Below, piece by piece: positions 43,984 to 54,578 of a DNA stretch of 64,000 nucleotides (its first letter is position 1; every line of letters starts with the position of its first letter). Made by a program: the position numbers and the translations under genes. The notes under the pieces were generated by a model. That model ran no database searches. It was given only the letters and a program-made list of their open reading frames with translations, and was not told the DNA's origin. This stretch comes from Paracentrotus lividus (lineage: Eukaryota > Echinodermata > Echinoidea > Camarodonta > Echinidae). The stretch lies in NCBI GenBank assembly GCA_940671915.1, contig CALNVZ010000429.1, forward strand, positions 1 through 64,000. Direction: 5' to 3'.

Positions 43984-46190
43984 CACTTTATATGAAAGGG
44001 ATTTACACAATTGTTTAACATGCTCTTCCCACGTTAAGTGACAATCAATGTTAACATATAGGTATCTGGCTGAGTTATCCTGTTTAAGTTTGGTTCCATT
44101 CATAAATACATTCAGATCAATTTAGTTAGAATTAAATCGTGAGGTAACCATCATAACATTAGTTGTATCAGTATTAACTTTTAGTCTATTATTATTTTAC
44201 CACTTTGCAATATCGTTTATACAAATTTGTAATTTTGATTCCACATCCTTTACATGTTTACCTATTACATAAATAGCGAAACCATCTGCAAATATGGTGC
44301 ATGAAGCTGCGGCATTTACATTTTGTATAATATTATAGATAAAAAGGATGAAGAGGGTGGGGCCAAGGACCCCGCCATTAGGAATTTCAGTTTTCACATC
44401 ACCCAATTTTGATGATTGACCATTAGAGACTAACAGCCTGCTTTCTTTCATTTAGATAACTATGGAACCATTTTTATTCGATACCTTGAACACCATGATA
44501 CTTTAAAATTTGAAAGCAGTAGTTCTTGTGAAATAACGTGACAGCATTTCGAAATGTGAAAAAAAAAAAAAAAACAAAAAACAGCTACTACTTAAATGAT
44601 TATCTAAAGCCTCAAATTCAAGCCAGTCATCTATTATTCTGTGTAAGCAAGTAACAGTAGAATGATTTTTTTTTTTCAAGAAAGCCGACTGCTCCATTGT
44701 GATAAAATCCTGGTAGAGGAAATAAGAGGTAATTTGTTTGAGAACTAACTTTTCCATAATTTTACGTACATGGGATAGGGTACATGCAGGTAATATGGAC
44801 CAGCAGGTAATATGGGACACCTGAAGCAAATCATGTCGTGACCGTCGACCGGTGACCGGTGACCGGTGTGAGCACCATAATGTTGTTCATATTAACTGTA
44901 TACGTAAATATATCGTCGTGAGAGCATCTAATGCCGAAATTTCTCTGAGAAAATTGCTGAAAACCAAAAAGGTAGGTAAAACTTACGGCATTTTTTTACC
45001 CTGATGTAAAATTTGATATTTCACAGAATGTGATGGTGAAAGAGTGTTTGAGGGGGTAACCTCAATTGTTTTGTATATTTAGTAAGCTTATAGTTTCATT
45101 TTGATCATACTAGCGTGTACAGGTCAATTTGTTTTAGTGAAGGGGTGCAATGTTGCATTAAATGCTTGCCTGACACAGCAACATTAGTGCAGGTAATATG
45201 GGACATCCAAAATGGCGGAAATGATTCTGGTACTTAGTATTGGGATGAGGCATCAATCTCTTTGCTACGATTTTTTAGGGTATATTCACAGTATATAATT
45301 AATATAAATAACTTATTGTAGGCCTATATTGACTTGTATAATGAAAATAATATTAAAATAATATTTAAAAAAGAAATAATTTACATATCACATAACAATG
45401 AAATATATAGTCAAAGGTTTTACTGAAGGGTCTTATAATTTCAAATTATATCTTAAAGTTAATGATTTTCAACATTTTAAGCAAATTCCAGACATGGTAG
45501 AGTAATTGTAGTTTTTAAAACGTACATTAAATACATGTTCCCATATTACCTGCACATGCAGGTAATATGGGCACTTTGATAATGACGTCAACATTTGAAT
45601 ATTGCAGACAGGGGGGTTGGTGATAATTGTTTTTCTTCACAATAAAAGTTAGAGCAGTAGTCATTGATTCATATAAACAAAGATTAGACTGTGTGTCATT
45701 TCGTAATTTTATGCAAATTAGGCAAATGAGCTTAGGGGGCCCATATTACCTGCATGTACCCTACGACAGAAATTGGTCGATAGTTAGAAAAATCTTCTTT
45801 ATAGCCTTTTCCTTTGTAAATTGGAGGAACACGTGCAATTTTCCAGTCATTAGATACAAACCCTCTTTCCATTGAGTAACCGAAAATATTTGTTAGGTTC
45901 TTGTATAGACACGGTGCAGCAATATTCAGTAACTTACTATCAACATCTAATACATCTAAATTGCTACTTGCAGTTCATTTAATAATTTTATTACATCATC
46001 TTCAGAAATTTAAAATATCCTGGCCAATATTGATAAAGAATGCATTAAGTTCATTAGCACTGATATCATTGTCAACACTATTCTGATACTTTGATTTTCC
46101 AGTAACTCGATGCAATTCATTTAAAAGCTTTTTCGGATTATTTCTAAACTAAACAGAAACCCTTGTAAAGTAATCCACCTTTGACTTACT
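43984..46190 (-). pseudogene. Broken non-LTR retrotransposon (LINE) reverse transcriptase
   Basis: Minus-strand fragments in order: LNELHRVTGKSKYQ with LNAFFINIG (46140-46020); then, after the 44778-45761 insertion, HVRKIMEKLVLKQITSYF and a segment with STVTCLHRIIDDW; then GGVLGPTLFILFIYNI (matching the G-x-x-L-G-P-x-L-F motif) and TIFADGFAIYV, the FADD catalytic box with its second Asp changed to Gly; then LNVFMNGTKLKQ with NIDCHLTWEEHVKQL. This is the order of a CR1/L2/Jockey-type reverse transcriptase. Stops, frameshifts and the FADG change show it is dead. The remnant is cut at one end by the 46193 element. Confidence 0.75.
44778..45761. mobile_element. 984-bp TA-flanked element with iterated GCAGGTAATATGGGACA words, inserted in the LINE
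   Basis: GGGTACATGCAGGTAATATG at 44778 is mirrored by CATATTACCTGCATGTACCC ending at 45761; TA on each side. GCAGGTAATATGGG or its complement recurs at about 44802, 45190, 45540 and 45558. Interior words (TGATGTAAAATTTGATATTT, AGAATGTGATGGT) show kinship with 37882-38868 although the end words differ. Confidence 0.88.
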
Positions 46191-46529
46191 TATAGGTGAG
46201 CGGCAAGAGGCCAAATTTTGAGACTTTAATGCACCCGACTGGATTAAAGCAACAATATACCTTATTTCAAAGGAGATTTTCTGAATTTTTCGAAAATGAG
46301 CATAAAAATTGCCGCATCTTGTAGCATCACCATGAAAATTAGCTTTGAATAGACCACGCCCATTTTTATGACAAAAATCATGAAAATTAAAGTATGGGTC
46401 ATTCACTTGGCCGTTTAAGAGTTTTGGGCATTTTTTGGGCTTGCCCTATGTTGAAACTAATATAGATATAACTAAAATCTCCTCAATTACAATTCTATAA
46501 AAAATTTAAGTAAATTTAAAATCAATTTT

Positions 46530-47310
46530 GTTGCCTAGCAACCGATTTTTGCATAGCAACCGTTGACCCGCGTGCACAAATGTCGAAATTTCCTATTGTA
46601 AATGCAATTTCTTTGTTTTTAAAGTAATAAAATCAAAATAATTTAGTTTTAATGCTGAAAATATAATGATATGGATTGTAGAGGGAAGACACAAAAGAAA
46701 AAAATCCATATAAACAATGAATTGTAACGTAAATTATTGTCAACCAAACCCTGGTCATCATCAAAATATGTCAAATCTACGGTAAATCTGTATATATTCA
46801 CTTGTATTCATCTCTTTTCTGTATACACAGGGTTAAAAGGGTGCAAAATGAAGGTATATATTCAAAGGAACAAACCATGAAAACCCTTTACCTTAGAAAA
46901 TACTCTAAATATTACATTTCTAAGCATCGATGGTGAACATTATGTTGCCTAGCAACCACTTTTTACCTAGCAACCATGTCTGTAAATCATATTTAGAGCT
47001 TAAAACCAGGTAGAACGGGTATATATTGTAATAAACCAACCAAAAAACCTTTTACCTTATAAATATTTCAAACATGACATATTTCTAAGTATCCATAGTG
47101 AACATTATGTTTCCTAGCAACCACATTTGACCTAGCAACCATGTCTGTAAATCTTATTTGGAGCATTAAACCAGTTTGTACTGGTATATATTGAAAGAAA
47201 CCCACCATAAATCCCTTAAACTTAGAAAAACTAGTATATGACACATTTCTATGCATCCATGGTGAACATAATATTGCCTAGCAACCACATTTTACCTAGC
47301 AACCATGTTT
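46530..47310. repeat. Left-arm tandem units (about 168 bp) with paired CCTAGCAACC motifs
   Basis: Units with GCCTAGCAACCACATTTTAC, CTAGCAACCATGTCTGTAAAT, GGTATATATTG and CATTTCTAAGTATCCATGGTGAACAT-like parts repeat at 46930, 47100 and 47265, with related motifs at 46541 and 46561. The complementary GGTTGCTAGGCAACAT forms stand in the right arm (61530-61740 and 62130-62160). GTTGCC-T-AGCAAC fits the RFX X-box pattern GTNRCC(N)RGYAAC. Confidence 0.85.
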
Positions 47311-48079
47311 GTAACTCACATTTAGAGCTTTAAACCAGTTTGAATTTGCGTTATTTTGTTGTGGTTTTCTATAAACGGGACTCCAAAAGATACAACCGTA
47401 ACACTTTAGTCTATAGTATCAAATTGATTGAAATTGTCATCCTTTGAAAAAGCAACATTTTACCCTGTCAACTACCCCTCTAGATCATGCTTAAAGCTTT
47501 TAAGCAGTTTAAACTTAATGTTCTGTCAGTGTATTTTATTATTTAAATAGTAGTTGTTACCTTATATATCCTATTATTTATTTGATTGAGGAATTCGAAG
47601 TGATTTTCACAGCAACAACCTCATTTTGCCTAATAACCGCACCTCTAGGCCATGTTTAAATCTTTAAGGCAGTATAAACTTGGTTATCTTGTCGGCATCT
47701 TTTATTATTAAAAGAGCAAGCCCTATCCCTAAATTATATACTTTGTCATGTTAAAACCTCATATGATAAATTCATCTAACCACATATCTATATCATGCTT
47801 GAAAATCTTTAAGCAGTTTATTTACTGTAGTCCCTATACTTTATAACTAACTATTTCTGCGGTGTTATAATCTCATTTCATAATTTGAGTGGAAATCCAA
47901 CATTTCGGTGATGATGAATTAACATTAAGATAAATACTCTACTTATTTTAGCTTTTAAGCAGTTCAAGCAGTAATATTTTTACCTCGTATCATATTAATT
48001 CAATTTGAATTTCGTTGTTGAAGAATTAGAAGGAATTTCCATATCAACAAATATTTTATACAAATCACACAAATTTTGC

Positions 48080-48557
48080 CTGACAATATGGTCTTTAGTA
48101 GACCATCCTGACCGATGGTTCTAGAATATCTCCCCCACAGGACAACTTCCCCTAAAGGTGCGATCACATACCTGGTTGCGGGGCCCGGATGACGTATAGC
48201 ATCAGTCGATTTCACAATTTTTGTAAGAGCTGCACGCAATTCTTTTTCCATAGGATAGCTCCGGACCCTTTACAAATTTATTGCTTAAAATCGACCTTGA
48301 ACATAGATTAATATATCCTAGTTTGGTTCATTTAAATTACAAATGTTGATTTCGGTAGCAGCAATAACAGCCGAGTGGTAAGAAGCACAGACTCTCATTC
48401 AGAGGACTCGAGCTCGATCCCCTAGAATTTTTTCCATTTTGTTTTAAATTAAATGTTGTTGCTCTAAATCCATATAAATAAATTAGACTATCCATAAAAC
48501 TTATAGTTGAAAGACGAATTTGATAAAAAGCACATTTTCATTTGAACACCTATTTAA
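48080..48557. other. Left part of the central loop; short minus frame and tRNA-like box
   Basis: A minus frame starting MEKELRAALTKIVKSTDAIR at about 48250 runs to a possible GTATGT donor at about 48171, but no partner exon was found. A tRNA-like stretch follows at 48354. Confidence 0.3.
48354..48425 (+). tRNA. tRNA-like sequence (decayed tRNA or SINE head)
   Basis: AGCCGAGTGGTAAG resembles an A box and GAGCTCGATCCCC a B box, with CAGACTCTCATTCAGAGG between, as in Ser/Leu-type tRNAs. The stems do not pair well, so this is more likely a tRNA pseudogene or SINE remnant than a working gene. Confidence 0.35.
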
Positions 48558-48951
48558 CCCTTTGGATGCGACGGGCTTCCACAGAAGCCGAGCGAGGTGT
48601 TCAGTCTGCTACGACGGGCTTCTACAGAAGCCGAGATAATTCCCTAATATATTGACAAAGTTTTTCAGCTTTTCACTAGCTTTATTGGGCTAAATTCTTG
48701 AGGAATAGGACAAAGATATATCCATTAAAGAAATAACCTAGTTACGTGGAAAAAAAATCGATAAAAATTCACTCCACTACAACATTACCATATTTTTTTT
48801 TACATAAGAAACGAATTCCCGATCTTAACTTTTGGCGTACGCGTACGCGTCCTGAGGGAAAGAAATAATCAAATAAAGCTAGCTCGAGAGGAGAAATACG
48901 AGAGATAAAGATTGAGAATGAGAAGAAAAGAGAGAAATTAAGGTTAAGGGG
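48558..48951. mobile_element. 394-bp TTAA-flanked element with AGAAGCC hairpins
   Basis: TTAA precedes CCCTTTGGATGCGACGGGCT at 48558 and follows AGGTTAAGGGG at 48951. Two direct copies of CGACGGGCTTC-ACAGAAGCCGAG (48568 and 48612) can each form a hairpin. Probably piggyBac-type and non-autonomous; end similarity is short. Confidence 0.6.
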
Positions 48952-50400
48952 TTAAAACAATGTTCATTATTATAGATATATATAAAACATTAGTTGCATG
49001 TAGATTAAGCCTGTTGTTTTCCGATTGTCGTTAGGTTATAATACTTATCACGATAATGAGAGGGGTTGATTATCTGACATTTTGCTTGAACTAGTTTGTT
49101 GTAACTATAATGATGTAACGAAATGTAAAGTATGCCAAATGCAGTAGGTATTATAAGTTAAAAGTTCAGCTTTTATTCTAAAACTTACCCCTGCGCTTTT
49201 CATGAATGGTGCTTGGTCAAAGGTGCCATAGTCCAGAGGTGCGAAGCCGGCCGCTATGATCTTTAATCCATATTTTATAGAAATAATTTGAAAGAAACAG
49301 GACCTCTTTTCAAGCGCTATTCAGTAGGCTCATCGATCGAACCGTGCGTGCGCACATGCATTACGCACTTTGCATTGTGAATTTACTGGGTAGGAAGAAA
49401 GCGGAACTTCTGCCAAAATGACTGTTTTTCTTTAGAAAATAACTCCTTTTATATTTTGTTTTGATGACTATGCCTTACAGTGTTAGATAGAAAAATGTTT
49501 GCCCTTTCATGTTTACATTTACTACAAATCATGAAAATGGCCGAGTTAGATGCAAGGAGTAATGAAAGCACAAAACATGACAAATTTGTATTAAACTGTC
49601 AGTGTACAAGAAATCGCTCCGCCGCAGGGGTAACAATCGGGTTCCAGAGGCCCGCGCTCAAAGGGTTAATATCCAGTATTAGGTGAAAAAATGGGAAACG
49701 TTATTAGATGCTTATAGGCCTATGTAAGCAAACATTTTCGACAAAACATCTGAATATCCCAAAGTGGTCTTTCTACGACAGACCCCCGACCCCTTAAAAA
49801 AAGCAAACAAACAAACAAACAAACAAACAATAATAATAATAATAATAATAATAAATTAATGAACAAAATAAATTGCATGACATAGTTTAGCGTGTACATA
49901 ATGATCAAGAGCCTTTAAGGGGCCCTGTGGGGGGCAGCAAGAGAGTGGCACGGAAACCATATCGAAAGAGGCCCATCGATATTTTATTTCGAGAACTGAC
50001 TGAAAAAAACGGAAGGAGCCCGCCTGGTTACCGGCAGCGACCCGTCGGACTACCGGTAGGACCCCCTCGGGTCCCTTTGGTGACTCCACGGGTTTTCTAC
50101 GGCCTACCGGGTTCAGAAAAATGCAGGAAAAATCGAGAGCATGCAGTCGGTCTTCCCGGCTCCCCCTACATTTATAGCATGACTACTAAAAAATATTCCA
50201 TCATGCACATAAAATCGTAAGGGAGCCGGCCGGGAACCGTACGTAATGGTTAAAATGTATTTTCCTACTCACCGTACGGGCCCCGGAACCAAAGATTTGG
50301 GGGTAAAGGGATAGATCTAGACAATAGCTGGTCTCTGTCAAAGTCGCTCTTGGGGTAAATCTCGTGCGAAAAAAACGACTCGCCGTACGGGCCCCAAGCA
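48952..50400. other. Loop DNA without a recognised gene
   Basis: Contains a copy of the fragment seen at 19530 (AAATCGCTCCGCC, 49610), an (AAAC)n-(AAT)n tract (49800-49860) and a moderately GC-rich stretch (49920-50180). No supported exon. Confidence 0.5.
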
Positions 50401-51535
50401 CGAACTATGATCGAGGACTAAGACAATTCCCACTTGGCAACTTTCCCTTAGGACAACTCGAATGGAGGACATATTTCCCAGGGAATGGTTCCCCAGAGGA
50501 CAAGTCCCTAAGAGGACAGGTCCCCAAGTACAACTCCCCGGAAGACAACCACCCCCAAGGAAAACTTCCCCGGTAGACAACTACCTGAAGGGCAATTCCC
50601 CCGATGGACAACACCTCCAGAGAACAATACCCCGACAGACAACTCTTCCAGAGGACGATACCTCTGATGGACAATTACGACGGAGAACAACTCCTCTGGA
50701 GAACAATTTCCCTGAGGGACAACTCCCTGGAGGAATAATCCCCTGGAGAACAATTGCCCTGATGGACAACTCATCTAGACGACAATTCACCTATGGACAA
50801 CTCCTCCAGAGGCAATACCTTTGATGATCAACTACCACTGGAGGACAAATCCTCTGGAGGTTATCTGCCCTGATGGACAACTCCTCCAGAGGGTAATTCC
50901 CCCAACTGGCAACTCTTCCGGAGGACAAATTCCCTGGAGAACAACTGCCGTGATGGACAACTCCCCAAAAGGACATTTCCCCATGTAATGACTAACCATA
51001 CTGGTGACCGGAATACAGCAAGATTGTTATGACCACGCCTAGAGGAACGGTACAATTACCCTCTCTCTTGTCTAAGCAGACCTGAGTCAAACCTCCTTTA
51101 ACCATCCCTCTCCCTGTTTGTCATCCCTGATGAGCTCCTCGCGGAGAACAGTAATTAGAAGCACTAGAATAATTCATTACATGTATATTACAAGGGAAAA
51201 GAGAAAGGGCTGGCATAAAATAAATATCTTGTACTTAAAGCATTTAAAGTAAGGTGAGATGTCCTTTGGGGGTTATCCTCTAGGGGAGTTTTCCTTCGGG
51301 GGACCTGTTCTCTGGGGAGTTTCCTCCTGGGGAGTTGTCCTCTGGAAGGATTTGTCCTCTGGAGGGAGTTGTCCTCTGAGGGAGCTGTCCTTTTGGGGAG
51401 GTATCCTTCGGGAACCAGTCCTCCGCGGAGAGAGCCTCTCGGGAGCCGTCTTGCAGGGGAGCTGTCACCACTATGTCGAAGGGAGTTGTCAGGAGGGAGT
51501 CCTTCCCTGTTATCCTCTGGGAGACATGTACTGAT
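50400..51535. repeat. Inverted pair of GGACAACTCC minisatellites
   Basis: From 50400 to 50990 short units of about 17-27 bp such as GAGGACAACTCCCC, GATGGACAACTCCTCCAGAG and GGAGAACAATTCCC repeat degenerately. From 51254 to 51535 the complement (GGGGAGTTGTCCTCTGG) repeats. The two arrays face each other across about 260 bp. ORFs on both strands here come from the repeat. Confidence 0.85.
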
Positions 51536-52289
51536 ACAGTGTTCTGTAGCTTCTTCGTTGCATACATATTATGCTAAACCTGATATCACACATGTTTAAG
51601 TAGTTCATAATCATGTTAAAAGATAGAGAAATAATTTGTGTATACAAACCAGCTCAAGCACGTGGACTAATTTTTTTTTCTTCAAATTTTAAAATAACCA
51701 GATGTAATGATCCGGATAGCCTGGGTTGGGGAGTCTCACACAAGATGGGTACTGTCTAGGAATCTACCCTTATAAGGATGGCATAATGTCATGCTTGGAC
51801 AACACTTTGCGGATACTACAGAATTTGTACATGTACTGGAGCTGAGGTCTCAGTGGTCACTTGCCATTTTGGCCAGCCATCTAATTTATTCATACCCATA
51901 ACCATCAAGAGCCATCTTTTATTTATAAGCATCCTACGTATGAGATCTAATGGCCGTCATGATGTTGAAATGACCAGTCTGGAAGAGGGGGAAATATCTA
52001 ATATTTTGGGATTCAAATAAGGTTCAGTCCTATGCCTAGTCCTTCACCCCTATCGGTAGCTTTCTATCAGATAGCATACTTGGTGTAACCCATTATATGC
52101 AACCCCAGATTTCTTCTAATGGTAATTAAAGTCTTGGATTTCAAATAAGGATTAATCACATTTGATAATAATCATCCCCATGTGCAGAATGTAAGTAGTA
52201 GACCTACATGTATCACTCTCAGTCAGGATTGTCCACTTCAAGACTTAAGATAATATCTCCGGGCGAAAATGAAAATATGTTTTTTTTAT
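51536..52289. other. Right part of the central loop; nothing recognised
   Basis: Mixed A/T-rich DNA without splice-bounded frames or clear repeats. Confidence 0.5.
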
Positions 52290-53756
52290 TGCTACTAGGT
52301 AAAATATGGATGATGCTTTGGAAATTCCTTCTAATATTTCATCAACAAAAAGTGGCAACCCCTTTCAAGTAAATATGATACGAGGTGATAATTTCACTTT
52401 AAGAGTAGGGCCTACTGTTTCTAAGAGAATAAAAGTTGACTAAAGAATAACCAAGTTTAAAGTTTAAACTGCTTAGAAGCTTAGGAGGTATAGTTGCTAT
52501 GTAAAATATTCATTTTAAAGCAAGAGCGAACTAACCAACACTCTTACTGACCGAGTGTTATAAATAGCTACACTCTTAAAACAATCTAGTTAAATTTGAC
52601 TGATATCTAGTCAAATCTGACTAGGCAAAAGGGTCAGCTGGGAGCAGTAACTAGAATTATCAATTTGAACTTAGATATTTCTAGTTAATTTATTTGACTA
52701 GATAGTTCAGTCAAAACTTCTAACTGGATTTCTTGTCACTTTCACTATTTTGACTAGTCAGTTTTGACTAATATGTAGTCAACACACTTTCATTGATATT
52801 ACAGTCATTCACACTTGATTTCTAGTCACTTGTCACTCTTTTTATCAGTCATTATTGACAACAATATAGTTATTCCTCTTTCACTAATATTTTTGTCAAT
52901 TTTTCAATTTTCACCATTCTTACAGTCACAGCATTCACTTGCATTCTTTCACGGACCTCCTTTGCTTTTGTGTGCGTGCCATCACAGTTCAGTTAATCTG
53001 CAAGCAAAACATGAAAATCGATTCGTACAAAATTGCAAGCATAAACATTTAAGATTCAAGACAACATGCAAATTAACACTTTGCATTTTATTCAATACCA
53101 GTAGTTTAAATTCACAACATTTCAATCAAATTATCCGAGAACATTCCGATAAACATATAATACATAAGCATTAAATTGCATAATTCCATATTTGTTCAAG
53201 ATCAAAAACCTTTTTTAAGATTCATTTATGAACTTTCCTTTTGCTCGTAACTTTGTAAGCCAGAGCGGTGTATCACCAAGTTAAGAAGACTTTATGAACG
53301 ATTTTAAGAACGACTGTATCAGTTCTTGTGCTGAATGATCGAAAATCATATGCTATTACACGCATTAAGTACTCCAGTTTTTCTTAAAGTCGTTCATAAC
53401 TTAAAAACGATTTGGTGAAACACCCTGGGTTTATTTTAAGGGGAATTTTTAGGTTTGATTTGGAGATATTGTTGTTGTTTTTTACATGTTAATTTTAGAT
53501 GTCATTTTTCTGCTTATTTATGTAAATTCTGTGATTTTTTTTTAATATACAGCTACAACCATTTGTGAAATTGTATGTACAATGAAATAAATATTTAACA
53601 TATATGATATGGGGCTCCAAAGTATGCTGAGCAACAGGCCATTTAAAATGGCAACGTCATGAAACTTGCGATTTGCGACGTAAAATTATGACCTGGGAAC
53701 ACAGTCTGTGACCCATGATGCAAAGTTTGTAACCCAGGACATAAAGTTAGTTTAAA

Positions 53757-53917
53757 CAGGGGCCGCGGAGCGTTTTGAAAGTGGAGGGGCTGAGCCGAAA
53801 GTGGGGGGCTGAACAGGCTAAAAATCACAAAGGTATGGTCTTTTTTGCGTTTTTGTACACGTTGGCTGAAAAAGTGGGGGGGCTGCAGCCCCCAGCCCCC
53901 CCGGCTCGCGGCCCCTG
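53757..53917. mobile_element. 161-bp GC-rich MITE, CAGGGGCCGCG ends
   Basis: CAGGGGCCGCGGAGCG at 53757 and CGGCTCGCGGCCCCTG ending at 53917; the inside is GTGGGGGGCTG-rich. hAT-like CAGGG ends; the target duplication is not clear. Confidence 0.6.
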
Positions 53918-54578
53918 ATAAAGGGTGAAAAAAAAGTTGAATGAAGGTGTACATATTTTCCTGTTTTATCCCACTATATATATAGCATATCCTGAGAGAT
54001 AAGTAAATTTTATCACGAACTACATAATTCTACAAAAATTTACATATCTTTTTCAAATCTTAACAAATTTTCTTCATTCAACTTTTGTAATGATCTACAA
54101 AGGTTTAGCTATTCAACTGGTAAGAAAACTTCACATCTTTTTGCACCATTTTCCCAAAATTCATTTAGAAAAATGTGCAAATTAATTTTGGACTCCAAAA
54201 ATGTGTTAAAATGGATGATTTGGTCAAAAATGTATATGAAGACTAAACCAAACTCTGTAAAAGCTTGTGTAGCTTGTCATATCTGATGTTCATCAAATAA
54301 AATCAGTTACTTTTTATTATTTCATAATTTAATAACCCAGGTGTGATAAAAGCAATATTCTGAAATGCCTCGTTTATCATGAAATGCCCTATATGAAATG
54401 CAAATCTCTTTCAAATTTAATACTTTTGAGAGTCAACAGGCAAGTATACATGTAATACTAATAACTTGTCTTGAAAAGGCCTGTTTCATCTCACCTCAAG
54501 TTTTGTGGGTTTGCTCATTTGGGCTCTACCTTTAACATTTCCTAGGACTCTATGATTGCAAATTAGAGATGTAAGCTC

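Noticed and set aside
48000..48251. 83-codon minus ORF starting MEKELRAALTK
   Set aside because: Possible donor but no partner exon; overlaps the inner end of the large inverted-repeat arm.
50338..51599. Many overlapping ORFs on both strands (up to 120 codons)
   Set aside because: They follow the GGACAACTCC minisatellite and appear on both strands in mirrored form.
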